DNA of 64,000 nucleotides, from the NCBI GenBank assembly GCA_005406025.1, contig BGZK01001267.1:115530-179529 (forward strand). The letters run 5' to 3'. This document shows positions 35,555 through 47,968 of this stretch, piece by piece (the first letter of the stretch is position 1; each line of letters starts with the position of its first letter). A program made the translations under genes and the position numbers. Source of the stretch: Eumeta japonica. Taxonomy: Eukaryota; Arthropoda; Insecta; Lepidoptera; Psychidae. The notes under the pieces were generated by a model. That model was not told the DNA's origin. It saw nothing but the letters and a program-made list of their open reading frames with translations, and searched no databases.

Positions 35555-37904
35555 ATATATTACTAGCCGTTGCTTGAGTTATCACCAACTGAACATGCCC
35601 AGAATTTAAGACTTTGTTACGTTGAAGAATAATTTTGCACCCATTTACGGTTTTTTTTACTCAGGTGAATATTTGACTGTCGAACGTTGAAGGCGGCGGA
35701 TGTTGTTCATGAAAACTAACAACCAACAGACGATATGTTGCGGGCGTATTTGAGCGGAATGCGTGACGTGCCACCACCGTCGGCGCCGCGTAGGCCGATG
35801 AGGAGCAGGCGTAGCGCGGCGGGCAGTTTGCCGCCCTGCCACGTCAATCAGCGATCTGGTGTCGATACACTTTGGGTTTGCGCAAGCGGTATGGAGCCTG
35901 TGTGGTGGAGTGACCTGGTCACATACGCTTCGATGGCGCGCTGGCGACCGCACTGCGTGCGCTGGACGATACCGTCATGCGCGACCGCAGCAACACGGCG
36001 CCCGAACGCACCTTCCTGTCTGTTTGTTCATTTTATTTTACCGAAAGGCTAAATCCATCAAGCAGCGGTCGAGCGACCTTTGCGAGCCCGGTTCTGCCAG
36101 CCGCGCCTCGACAATACTCTCCAGGATATTGATTCCATCGTCGGTGCCGCCAGATACTGCATCGTGTTTGTTTGGTTTTATCCTTCTAGAAGTATTGGTT
36201 GCCAGTCGCAATATTAATACATATTTTCTTATAAAGTTTCACCCTCGCGATTTAATTATTATTATTATAGCGCAGGACCACCATGCCCCAGTATAGTACA
36301 GTTGTCGATCGATTCCTAAGTCCGAGAAACTAAAGTGAACATTTTTTAGGGTATTTTGGCGTCCACCAATAATGCTACGCCGTAAATAATAATAGATGAA
36401 TTGACTGTTGACGGTTGGCAGACGGAGTTGTTCCAAATTTTATATCGGCGTAAAGAAATAATCCAAAAAGATAATGACATCGAATAGTCAAGAATTACGT
36501 CCATAGAAGTCCTAAATTTAAAATTAGGTAAAAAGCACATGTTAAAATCCAATATCTACCGGTCGCGATCGCAACTAGAAATACCATTCAGGAACTCCAT
36601 TACGCTTCGTGACTTAACTTTGAGGACTGTTCAACTCATTTCAAGAAATAGTCTAGTTTAAGTGAGTTTGAAAACTGTTCAGTCTCTTAAATTTTATAAA
36701 ACATGATATAACTAATTTAAGTTACGGAGCATTCAGTACCTGGATGTCATTCTGGAAAATCAGATTTTGTGATTTTGTATTTTCTTTTTATCTAAACTTA
36801 AATATAATAATTAGTAATCAATTTACACATTTTGTCAACGACTTTATAGTGGTTAGCAGCTGGAACCGATTAATTGTTATACGCGATTTTCAGACGTGCC
36901 GCATGAATGTTATGGCAGATGTTTGATTGATCGTTGATGACGAAGAGTCGAGCTTTGACGCGCGTCGATCTCTCTGGCGGTACAACAGGTATATGCTAGT
37001 TCAGCGGTCGCAGTCAGTTGGCGTCCGGCTTTACCTTATACTTCCCTCGGTGGTATGCGGACGTTGGCGGACTTCAAACAACTGTGCCATCGTCCAATAT
37101 AATATGATGTAACCAAACTCTTATAATAACTGTGCTTTATAAACGAAGAGGCGATGATCTGGTATAGTGTTGTCGCGTTCTATTAAGCACTTCCGCTTCT
37201 TTGAAGCTACTTTTATTTGTTTCTTAGGTGGTTGCAGACACTGAATACTTTTCATTATGTCGACATCTAGGATTTTACTAAGAGGGAATATTACCGAAAA
37301 GTACACCCAGAAAACATTTATGTCGAGAAATCTTTTGGCATAGAATCAATTACAGTTTGAATGCCTACAATGAGTCGCCCCTGTTTTGGCGTTATCTCTA
37401 TGGGACTTCTAACGGCAGGCAACTGTGAACGTAGTCATTGAATTCCACTGTACCCAGAGAATAACTAGATCCTGGTTTCCAAACAAATCATGAGGTGCTG
37501 TAGCAGACATTCTATAAGACGTTTTCCTCACTTTGCAAAAGTCTTTACATTTATCGTGGGAGGGGGCATTTTTAATGTGTTTTGTTTGCCCTTAGATAAT
37601 CTAAACGGGTTGCTGTCTTCAGAATGCAAATGGACAACCTGGTAAAATGTTCAGTGCTTGGTTCTTTGAGTAAGCAGGTACCCTCATGTAATTACTTGAA
37701 AAGCCGCTTGATGAAGGAAGAACGGGTCAATTATCATTTTAAATTAACTAATTACAAAACAAATATAAAATTATTTTGGTTTGTAATTATTTTAGTACAA
37801 TAAATTAGGTTCGTTTAGACAGTGTTATTTCTGAGTTACAGATAACCGGCTGCAATGGACATTTTAATTTTATACTTTGTTAGATCGCATCGGTTCAGTG
37901 GCTG
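35555..37904. other. Unassigned stretch with a GC-rich block
   Basis: 35735-36150 is GC-rich with open frames on both strands, Arg/Ala-rich and without a domain I recognise; it could be an exon, an eroded retroelement or a CpG island. ACTAGCCGTTGC at 35572 resembles a decayed minus-strand Helitron 3' end. The short frame at 36927-37112 and others to 37306 have no recognisable motif. The rest is AT-rich. Confidence 0.35.
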
Positions 37905-40900
37905 TACTGGGAACTATTTCACATTACTGCGTATACGCTCCACACTGAGATGGTATACTCCCATAGTTCAGCATATTTTCATCATACGAACTATTTTCAC
38001 ATTACTGTCTCTACGCTCCACACTGAGATGGGTATACTTGCCAGTTCAGCATATTTTTCGTCATACGAACTATTTCAACATTACTGTCCACGCCCACACA
38101 CTGAGATGGGTATACTTCCCAATAGTCAGCATATTTTCGTCATACGAACTATTTTCTACATTACTGTCTATGCTCCACGCTGAGATGGGTATACTGCAAT
38201 AGTTCAGCATATTTTTCTGTCATACGAACTATTTTCACATTAATGTCTACGCTTACAACTGAGATGGGTATACTTCCCAATAGTTCAGTATATTTTTCGT
38301 CATACGAACTATTTTCACATTACTGTCTGCTCCACGCTGAGATGGGTATACTTCCCAATAGTTCAGCATATTTTGTCATACGAACTATTTTCACATTACT
38401 GTCTACGCCCACACTGAGATGGGTATACTTCCCAATAGTTCAGCATATTTTTCGTCATACGAACTATTTTCACATTACTGTCTGACGTTCCACACTGAGA
38501 TGGGGTATACTCCCATAGTTCAGCATATTTTCGTCATACGAACTATTTTTCACATTACTGTCTATGCTCCACGCTGAGATGGTATACTCCCAATAGTTCA
38601 GCATATTTTTTGTCATACGAACTATTTTCTGCATTACTGTCTACGTCTAATACTGAGATGGGTATACTTCCCAATAGTTCAAGTATATATTTTCGTCATA
38701 CGAACTATTTTCATTACTGTCTACGTCACACTGAGATGGTATACTTCCAGTATATTTCGTCATACTGAACTATTTTCATATACATTACTGTCATGCTCCA
38801 CGCTGAGATGGGTATACTTCTCAATAGTTCAGTATATTTTTCTGTCATAATGAACTATTTCACATTACTGTCTATTGCCCACACTGAGATGGGTATACTT
38901 CCCAATAGTTCAGCATATTTTTCGTCATACGAACTATTTTCACATTACTGTCTACGCTCCACACTGAGATGGGTATACTTCCCAATAGTTCAGTATATTT
39001 TTCGAACTATTTTCTACATTACTGTCTATTACCCACACTGAGATGGGTATACTTCCCAATAGTTCAGCATATTTTTCGTCATACGAACTATTTTCACATT
39101 ATCTATGCTCCACGCTGAGATGGGCATACTTCCAATAGTTCAGCATATTTTTCGTCATAACGAACTATTTTCATTAATTGCTCCATGCTCCACACTGAGA
39201 TGTATATTCCTAATAGTTCACAGCATATTTTCGTCATATTTATAACTATTTTCATTACTGTCACGCTCCACATTGAGATGGGTATACTTCCCAATAGTTC
39301 AGTATATATTTTTCGTCATAATGAACCATTTTCACATTACTGTCTACGCTCCACACCAGATGGGTATACTTCCAATAGTTCAGCATATTTTCGCTTGGCG
39401 ACGAACTATTTCTTTCATATTACTGTCTACGCTCCACAATCGAGATGGTATACTTCCCAATAGTTCAGCATATATTTTTCGCTACAAACTATTTTCACAT
39501 TACTGTTCATGCTCCACGCTGAGATAAGTATACTTCCCAATAGTTCAGCATTCGTCATAATAACTATTTTCACATTACTGTCTATGCTCCACGCTGAGAT
39601 GGTATACTTCTCAATAGTTCAGCATATTTTTCGTCATACGAACTATTTTCACATACTGTCTGTTACGCTCCACACTGAGATGGGCATACTTCCCAATAGT
39701 TCAAAGCATATTTTTCGTCATATGAACTATTTTCACATTACTGTCTATGCTCCACACTGAGATGGGTATACTTCCCATAGTTCAGCATATTTTCGTCATA
39801 CGAACTATTTTCACATTACTGTCTACGCTCCACACTAAGAGATGGGTATACTTCCTCTAATAGTTCAGCTATATTTTCGTCATAATGAACTATTTTCACA
39901 TTACTGTCTACGCTCCACACTGAGATGGGTATACTTCCCAATAGTTCAGCATATTTTCGTCATACGAACTATTTTCTGCATTACTGTCTACGCCCACTGA
40001 GAGATGGGTATACTTCCCAATAGTTCAGCATATTTTTCGTCATACGAACTATTTTCACATTACTGTCTACGCCCACACTGAGATGGTTACTTCCCAATAG
40101 TTCACTGTTATATTTTCGTCATACGAACCATTTCACATTACTGTCTACGCTCCACAATTGAGATGGGTATACTTCCAATAGTTCAGCATATTTTTTCGTC
40201 ATACGAACCATTTTCACATTACTGTCTACGCCCACACTTTGAGATGGTATACTTCCCAATAGTTCAGCATATTTTTCGTCATACGAACTATTTCACATTA
40301 CTGTCACGCTGCCCACACTGAGATGGGTATACTCCCAATAGTTCAGTACATTTTTCGTCATACGAACTATTTTCACATTACTGTCTACGCTCCACTGAGA
40401 TGGGTATACTTCCATAGTTCAGCATATTTTCATCATACGAACTATATTTCACATTACTGTCTACGCTCCACACACTGAGATGGGTATACTTCCCAATAGT
40501 TCAGCATATTTTTCGTCATACGAACTATTTCACATTACCGTCACGCTCCACTGAGATGGGTATACTTCCCAATAGTTCAGCATATTTTTCGTCATACGAA
40601 CTATTTTCACATTACTGTCTACGCTCCACACTGAGATGGTATACTTCCCAATAGTTCAGCATATTTTTCGTCATACGAACTATTTTCACATTACTGTCTA
40701 CGCTCCACGCTGAGATGGGTATACTTCCCAATAGTTCAGCATATATTTTCGTCATACGAACTATTTTCACATTACTGTCTACGCTCCACACTGAGATGGG
40801 TATACTTCCCAATAGTTCAGCATATTTTTCGTCATACGAACTATTTTCACATTACTGTCTACGCTCCACACTGAGATGGGTATACTTCCCAATAGTTCAG

Positions 40901-40918
40901 CATATTTTTCGTCATACG
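37905..40918 (+). repeat. Satellite array, 38 units of about 80 bp
   Basis: Tandem repeat covering 3.0 kb. The consensus unit contains CACACTGAGATGGGTATACT, TCCCAATAGTTCAGCATAT, TTTTCGTCATACGAACTAT and TTTCACATTACTGTCTACG. I counted 38 occurrences of the GAGATGG landmark, spaced 72-85 bp with 80 bp as the standard value. Every unit holds an 8-bp inverted repeat (AATAGTTC...GAACTATT, 19 bp apart). Units on the left vary by many 1-3-bp indels; the last few (about 40560-40918) are nearly identical. The open frames across it are artefacts of the repeat and encode nothing credible. Confidence 0.97.
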
Positions 40919-41342
40919 TGCCATAACGAAGGTGGTGGCGCTTGTACGTGAAACAAGTTTGCCTGTGTTTTGTTAAGTTAAAAAAATCGCATTATTTGTA
41001 ATTAATATAATTTGCTATATTTTGAGCCGACTGCGTCGCAAGCGGGGGCGGATTCGAGCTTGGCACTTATCGCCTTCAGGACGGACTAAATGCGGAAGAA
41101 ATTCAGAGACATAGTTCATTTAAAAGCCGTGCATTTACAGTCGTCTACATGAATCCTTCAGTCCGTCACATCACTATGTGCACTTCTCACTGTATAGAAA
41201 TACATTTTCTGAATTACATCAATAATCTGGCATCGCAGTTCCTTTTTGTGCTTAGACCGATAATATAGACCCATAACATCTTTTAGATTTCTCACGAGAC
41301 CGAGTACGTGAGAGTTAGTTTGACGTGAACGGCGAGACCCGC
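40919..41342. other. Flank between the satellite and the inverted-repeat element
   Basis: No gene seen; leaves the array at TGCCATAACGAAGG and reaches the next element at the GGCTTTATTATC terminus. Confidence 0.4.
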
Positions 41343-42917
41343 GGCTTTATTATCTAAAAGAAATCGATTTCTCATTTCGCATGATTTTAGTAATTCCCAA
41401 GTTGATATTTCGAAATGCTAATTGCCTTTCTATTAACAGTGGTGCCACTACAATAAAATCACTAAATTATCAAAATCGAATTTAATCGCATATTTTAATT
41501 AAAAAACTGTTAGGCATTGCGATTTTGCAATTATTCGAAAATTACGCTCTCAAACTGAAGACTGGTCTATAGCGATTTTCAAGCGATTTACAATCGATTT
41601 TCCGTCATTCGTATTTCGTATAAAGTGAATAAATATTTTTTTATGTAAATCGTTAGATTAAATAAAATTTTGCACATTTATCGAGGACCTATGACATTAC
41701 AATAATATGGTATAATTGGACTGATCTGGTGATGGAGCTAAAAGGTAGGCACAGGAATTCCATAATGGAATAACAAATCTTAGTCGTGTTTGAGCTTGTC
41801 AAAGTTGTCTTGAGATGTACTCTCACCATCAGTGATTTTCAGGGTCTGATGGTGGAGCCGGAAGGTAAGCACTAGCACTCTATAATAGAACAACATTGCC
41901 TAGGCTTATTTGAGCTCAATGGAATTTTTTTAAGTGCACTTTGACTATAATTGGCTTTCAGGGTCTGATGATGGAGCCAGAAGGTAAACACAGGAACTCC
42001 ATAATGAAACAACGTATCCTAGCCGTGTTTAGTCTTATAGAAATCGTCTTGACATGTACTTTGACTAAGAACGATTTTCGGGGTCTGATGATACAGCCGG
42101 AAGGTAGGCACTAGTATTTTATAATAGAACAACGTATTCGAGTGGTGTTTGCGGTTGCAGGATTTGTCTTGGAATACATTTTAATCGTGATTGGTTTCCA
42201 GAGTCCGATAATAGAGCCGGAATGTAGACGTTAATTACTCCAAAATGAAACAACGCAGTCTAGCCGTGTTTGGACTTGTTGATATTGTCGTAGAATATAC
42301 TCTGACCATGATTGGCTTTCAAGGTCTGGTAACGGAGTTGGAAGTCTGTAAGCTCCATCATCAGACCTTGAAAGGCAATCGTGGTCAAAACACATTTCCG
42401 GGCAATTCCAACAAGCCCAAATAGGGTAAGGATATATTATTCCGCTATGATATGTTAATTCCGGATCCAACCGTCGCGCTCCATCATCGGACCTTGAAAG
42501 CCAATTATGGCCAAAGTGCACTTAAAAAAATCTATTAAGAACACATTCGACTAGGTTACGTTGTTCTATTATGGAGTCCTAGTGCTTAACTTTCGGCTCC
42601 ATCATCAAATCCTGAAAATCGCTCAAGGTGAGAGTACATCTCAAGACAACTCTAACAAGCTCAAACAGGACTAGGATATATTATTCCGTTATAGGGTTCC
42701 TGTGCCTACCTTCCGGCTGCATCATCAGATCAGTTCAATTATACCATATTATTGTACAGTCATCGGTCCACGATAAGTGTGAAAAGTTTTAATTTAATTT
42801 AACGCTTTAAAGTCGTTCAAAATTGCGTATAAGAATAACATTTTTTTATACTCAATAATATCGAGTCGCAAATCGATTCCGCATCGCAATCGATTTCTAC
42901 TTTTACGTAATAAGGCC
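41343..42917. mobile_element. Large fold-back element with 120-bp tandem units in both arms
   Basis: Ends are inverted: GGCTTTATTATCTAAAAG..AAATCGATT on the left and the complement of GGCCTTATTACGTAAAAG..AAATCGATT on the right. Further in, ATTTATCGAGGACCTATGAC..AATAATATGGTATAATTGGAC on the left (about 41678-41722) is mirrored at 42735-42785. The core has six direct 120-bp units (anchors at 41723, 41843, 41963, 42082, 42202 and 42322; GGTCTGATGATGGAGCCGGA), then about four units in inverted orientation (42352, 42479, 42597 and 42716; GGCTCCATCATCAGACCTTG). The turn-round lies near 42345. No coding capacity. No clear target-site duplication. Confidence 0.85.
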
Positions 42918-43075
42918 CCCGGTGTTCAAGCGAGTGACGTCGCGTTAACGCCGACCGGCGGTAGGACTATAGGAGGCGAACCGATTCTTTGAGTATTGCC
43001 CAATTTCAATGTGGTAACATTGCATTGTTCTATAGAAGTTATGAAGTAATATAACGAGACGAAATGGTCGGGCAG

Positions 43076-43315
43076 TGCGGAGAGGAGCGCGAAGTAGCGC
43101 CCACGCCAGCGACGGCGGCTTTGGTCGCGGAGGAGGACGACAGCGAGAGCGGTGCGGGCGTGGCCATGGCGGCGCTGGAGGCTGAGCGCGAGCAGCGCAA
43201 GCGCCGCGAGCGCCGCGACTCTGGCTGTGCACATGAGCGCAAACAGCGCGCCCACAGCGAGGAGCGGCTCCCCGCGCAAACCCACCCGCCGCTGCACGAC
43301 CACAACAGACTAGAA
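43076..43315 (+). CDS. FAM13A: FAM13-like gene, candidate exon (charged, Ser/Arg-rich)
   Basis: Eighty codons in phase 0 between GGTCGGGCAG and donor GAA|GTTAGA. The protein is acidic then basic: EEDDSESGAG, EAEREQRKRRERRDSG, ERKQRAHSEERLP, HDHNR. No domain is recognised; the region corresponds to the disordered middle of FAM13 proteins. The polypyrimidine tract is poor and an in-frame stop lies just upstream (TAA at 43052). An alternative is therefore that the exon begins further up and translation starts at the ATG at 43064, whose context (GAAATGG) is good. The donor is non-ideal. It joins the next exon in frame. Confidence 0.5.
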
Positions 43316-43739
43316 GTTAGACATCTGTTTGCTTCATATTCAAAAATATGGAATTTTTAATACCTTAAATACATACATACCTAAAATTGTTTCATCGAAT
43401 CCTATTCACATTCATTTTCATGTAATATGAGATTCGTCGCCTCGTGTATTTTTTAGCGTTCGATAACGAGATATGGCCTATGCTATCTACTGGGTGTAAT
43501 GGACAGCCCTTTGCAAACTGATAGGGTGCATTCAGACCCTTATTTTGAATCAAAATCTACTGAAAATTTTCTCAGAAAAAAAAAAAATGGTTTTTTTTTC
43601 AGTTAAAACTACTTTATTTCTATGTAAAATCACATTTTCTGTACGCAGCATTCCATTTTTGTAAATAAAACAGGTAAAATAAAAAAAGCAGCAATGAATC
43701 TTTAAATTACTTTAACGAACAACGCACGGAGTCAGCTGT

Positions 43740-43880
43740 TCTATTATCTGCCTAGCTACAGAGTTCACCGAGTTCACGCTGTCACGCCCGGCGCGGCGCG
43801 CGGGGCGGGGCAGCGCGCGTCGGCTCCTTTGAACTCTTTCTGTTCGTGCCGCAATCGTGCTGCGCGCCCGCGCGATTTAA
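43740..43880 (+). promoter_or_regulatory. GC-rich island within an intron
   Basis: CG-dense segment (CGGCGCGGCGCGCGGGGCGG) of about 120 bp ending in a TTTAAAAATGG phrase. Candidate intragenic promoter; no splice sites or protein support. Confidence 0.3.
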
Positions 43881-44208
43881 AAATGGTAGCGATACATGGC
43901 GTAGGAGGTGATAAAACAAATCACTTTTCTTGGATTTCCTTAACTTTCCTGAAATAATTTCATGCGCGGATCATCTTAGTATAATATACTGAGTTCATTC
44001 TATCAGTTTGCGGAAGGCTGTCCCTTACACCCGGTATATGTAAATTTACATTTGAATGGAAAACTAAGTGAAAGCTTTCGTAAGCATGGTTGCGCTTTTT
44101 ACTGTTACTAGATTACAAATCAGTCGATAACATAGCGATACACTCGTTCGACAACTTTAAAAATTATGTAACTCGAAATATTGATATTTTGTAACAATAT
44201 TGTTACAG

Positions 44209-44423
44209 GTAGAACGTCGGGCGGAAAGATTGGCGCGCGCGCGCCGCCCGCAGTACGGCAAGCGACGACGGGCGGCGACCCGCAGCGCCCGCGCCGACGA
44301 CCTCCGCGAACGGCCGCGCACCGATGAGCCCGCGCCCGCCGCCAGCGCACCGCCGCCGGCCGTGCCCGTGCCAGCGCTGTCCCTCAACGCGGTTCGGGAT
44401 GCTTATACACGGAATACGCGTTG
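44209..44423 (+). CDS. FAM13A: FAM13-like gene, candidate exon (Arg-rich to Pro/Ala-rich)
   Basis: Acceptor TATTGTTACAG|GTAGAA and donor GCGTTG|GTATTT enclose 71 codons plus two bases. Reads VERRAERLARARRPQYGKRR, an Arg-rich helix-like start, then DDLRERPRTDEPAPA, a Pro/Ala run and LSLNAVRDAYTRN. Sharp GC contrast to the flanks supports an exon. Phase 0 at the start fits the preceding exon, and phase 2 at the end fits the acceptor at 52412. No named domain. If the exon is not spliced as proposed, the frame stops at 44431. Confidence 0.6.
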
Positions 44424-46719
44424 GTATTTGTAATCTTTTTGCATGTCCATTTATTTTTGAATTAACTTTTAGTCACTGGTGTCGTAACATAAAGAGAACA
44501 AAATTAATAAAACTGGCTAAATGCATGTCGGACCATGTTCATTATAAGGTTTCCAAGCCATTATTACAAAGAAATGCACTACAGATGAAAAAAGTACGTT
44601 TTTACACTTTTTCCATGTTCCCCCCAAATAATAGTTATAAGCACTTTAGTCGCCTATAACTAAAAAAACAAGTAGGTATGTCGACTATTAGTATTAAACT
44701 AGTGTTTCTAAAATGCACCAGAAAAAGAGCGTATCTTCATGGAATTTACGTCTTTTTATTGAGAAGCATCGTTTTTCGGTAATAATTCGAAAACAGTATA
44801 TCCAATCATGTTCAAAATAACTTTCTTTGAAAATATGTACCTTTATAAATTTTTACAGTTTTTTTAGACATCGATTTAAAAAATAAAGGGGGAGAGACAA
44901 TTTATTTTATACGTAATTTAGCCTATTTTCGGAGCGATTATTCCCGAAAATATTCAATAAATTAAAAAATTGTTTAAAAACATTAAAGTGTTTTTAAAAG
45001 AACTGTCGGAATATGTGGCACACATTATTTTTTGCCAAAAAAATTTTTTTCAGCTTCTGTTACACTTATGAAGTGCCCCCCTAGAAGTATTTTTTTTTTG
45101 TGTTTAACTGTCAAACTAAGTAGCGGTTTATACAATATACCTACATTATAAATTTCATATACATACGTTTTGTAGTTTTTGAATAAAACGCTTGTGACAT
45201 ACGGACGGACGGACGGGCATACGGGACGATACTATAAGGGTTCCCGTTTTTGCCATTTTACCTTGGAACCCCAAGAAACGACGAAACGTACAACTAGATT
45301 AAAAAAAAACTGTATTATAAAAACTAAATTATAAGGTAGTGTGAGTCAGATTCCATAATGATCGACTGAAATCCATTAAAAGGTGGGCACACTTGACGTC
45401 ACGTGGCCGGTTGGTATCTTACTTAGATGCAATCTTACCACGAATAAAAAATCTTCCAAGCGCGAGTCGGACTAGCGTATTGAAAGTTCCGTACCACGAA
45501 CTATTTTTATACATATACTTTACCATTTGTAGAAGAACCAAAAAGACCGATTACGACAGCCCATTATTAATACTAAGATCCGCAAAAATAGTGCAATGTG
45601 GAAGCGTACTAGTTCTTTCGCCGAAATGCGCCAAAAAAGAAGGGCATTACCTACTTTTCTTCGAAGCGTTTCGTTATATTTTCAAAGCCTCATATCTTTG
45701 ACCTGGATAATATTAAAACCCAAATTCTCAAAATAAGATGTAATTAGTAAACTCATGAAACACACTAAGTTACATTTGTCAAGTTTTTAACTTTTTTTCT
45801 TATTTTATCTATACATAAAACAAGAAATAAATATAAACAGTAGAAGTCTGTACATTGAATATATGTACGAAAAATAGAGAGTAGACGATAAATGAAAAGA
45901 AATATAAGAGATTACTATACACCTATTTTAAACTTATTTTCCTATATATATTCTTTAGGTTACGAATTAGGTGATTTGTCTCTTTTGAGGGGTAGGTTTT
46001 TACTTTACTCCCTGCTTATATATAAATATATTTCCTGTGTCCTTACCACCTCCCGTCTTTACATCCTTTCCTTATTATCTATTTCCTGTTTTTTAAGTTT
46101 CCTGTCAACAATTAGGTGACCATACACCCTCGCGGGGTATATTTCCCTCCCTTCTCACCCGATCTTCCATATCGATTTCCTGCTCACCTACTTTCCCTCT
46201 GGGATACCTCACCCCCCCGCAACCTGTCTTGATAGTGAGTGGTCCAACCTATCTTGGTAGAATTTCGAAATTGGACTTGTTTAAGTCGGTATTAGAAGAA
46301 GAAATTTTTGGCCAATGGCGATTTTTCTATGGCGAATTTCAGTCAAATGGATGAGATATAGGGAAGTGAATTACAAGTTCAGCAGTGATATCAATCGGTG
46401 AGCTTTGTGTAGCTGAATGCAAAATGGACAATGGCGACAAAAAACCGTTAATATAATCTAATTTTTCATTTAATAATTGTAGAAATTTCAAATAAAAAGA
46501 TAAAGTTTATAAATATTACCTTTTGCATAAGAAAATGAATATTAATTTTAAAATTTTCAAATTGAAATTAAACTTTATCAATGTTTTGACTATTCCATTT
46601 CAGTCTTTTTACCATCTCATTTTAATTATTTGCAAAAATTAAAAATATGTTTTAATTACGCTAAAAGTATAAACTTCTCATGCATACATAGTATTTATAG
46701 AGCGTTTTGAAATTTATTA
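44424..46719. other. Intron sequence with retroposon tails
   Basis: No exon recognised. 45190-45290 is a retroposon tail (ACGGACGGACGGACGGGCAT, ACTATAAGGGTTCCCG, ending at GGAACCCC). 45455-45505 (AAGCGCGAGTCGGACTAGCG, GTTCCGTACC) is the end of the same kind of repeat in reverse. Open frames at 45393-45701 come from that repeat. Confidence 0.5.
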
Positions 46720-47968
46720 AGTCGGGGAAAACTTTTTTTTATTTATAAGTAAAAGTGGCAGTAAAATCTTTTGGTTGTGCTGTTTTATCTGATTAGTTTA
46801 GATAATATTAAATAGATGACATTTAAAAAACAAAAATAAAAAGTAAAAATGGTGCCCCGTCATTTTTCTATTGTTCTTGTTATCACCAAAATAAGTTAAT
46901 CTAATGTGGAAATATGACAACTTTTGAAATTTTATTACAAAAAAAATGTGATACAAGCCACGAAAAAAATTGTGACGTTTAGGATCTAATGTAGAATCGC
47001 TATGAGTAGCATAAAACTGGTTAAGCGTTTTCAGTTCCGTAATTTCGATATTAAAGATGAACCTCGCTCTAGTCGATGTGTTACGGAAAAGTCGTTGTTA
47101 TTTTGGAAAAAGTAGAGTAAGATCGGCATATTAGTTCTTGCGACATAACTGAGGAGCTGGGATTTGATCACAAAACAGGATTAATCTGTTTAAAAAAAAA
47201 CCTAGATATACAGAATACCTCGATATTTGGGTCCCACACGAGCTCACTGAAATAAATCTGATGAATCGCGTACTCATTTGCGATTCTCTATTAAATCTAA
47301 TGAAACCTATTCGTATTTTGGATAAGATTGGTTACTGGTTATGAAAAATAGATTACTTACGACAAGAATGTGCGAAAAAGATTATGGTCAAAAGGTAAGC
47401 AAGCTCCACAGAATATAGCAAAATCTGGATTAACAATAAGTTGATGCTGTGTATGGTGTGATTGGAAGGCCATTATTCAATATGAGACTTTACCGTTGAG
47501 CAAAACCATTAATTCGCATTTCAACTGCCAGCAGGTGATGAGACTCAAGCATGAAGTAAAGAAAAAACGGTCAGAATTGGTCAACAGAAAGGGTATGGTT
47601 TTTCACCAAGATAAGGTCAGACTACACACATCTTTAGCTACTCAGCAAATATTGGAAGAGTTTGGTTGGGAAGTGTTAATGCATCCACCACCATACAGTC
47701 CTGACCTTGCTCACTCAGATTTTTCACCTGTTTCAGTATTCTCTAAGTAGTATTAGGTTAACATACAGAGATGACAGTTAAAACTACTTGTCGCAGTTTT
47801 CTGCTCCCAGAATTTCTACAGTAATAGGAATATTGTCACTACCTATAAAATGGTAATAAGTTGTTTAACAAAATGGAATGTATATTTTATAGATAAATGT
47901 AAATGAAATATGATGAAAACTTATATTAAATTTGTATATAAAATAAGAAAATATTTTCCCCGACCTCG
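46720..47968 (+). mobile_element. mariner element, 1.25 kb, inactive
   Basis: Flanked by TA on both sides (46718-46719 and 47969-47970). The inverted ends share GTCGGGGAAAA: AAGTCGGGGAAAACTTTTTT on the left and the complement of CGAGGTCGGGGAAAATATTT on the right. Length and TA target duplication are right for Tc1/mariner. It lies in the intron between the candidate FAM13-like exons at 44209 and 52412, in the same orientation as the gene. Confidence 0.85.
46990..47750 (+). pseudogene. mariner transposase, broken, first catalytic Asp lost
   Basis: Cut-and-paste transposase of the mariner family, normally about 345 residues with a D,D(34)D triad. In order: VKRFQFRNFDIKDEPRS (about 47020-47080, end of the helix-turn-helix region); LDIQNTS and the HEL linker part; VTGYEK-stop-ITYD at 47331-47360, where the usual TGDEKW has become Y (47340-47342) and W has become a stop; KTINSHFNCQQVMRLK; the second Asp in VFHQDKVRLHTS (47610-47612); HPPPYSPDLAHSDF with the third Asp at 47718-47720. 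An extra Pro in HPPP gives 35 instead of 34 residues between the last two Asp. The N-terminal DNA-binding part is eroded and the YHLFRSL tail is frameshifted. It cannot be active. Confidence 0.9.

Noticed and set aside
37905..40918. CRISPR-like appearance of a regularly spaced repeat
   Set aside because: Whole units are repeated, with no unique spacers, in a eukaryotic context without cas genes.
37855..40951. Many 60-115-residue open frames with repeated YFPIVQ/HIF-type peptides on both strands
   Set aside because: They are translations of the 80-bp satellite; 80 is not a multiple of three and units carry indels, so no frame is maintained.
45393..45701. 102-residue frame
   Set aside because: Overlaps a retroposon tail in reverse orientation and has no domain.
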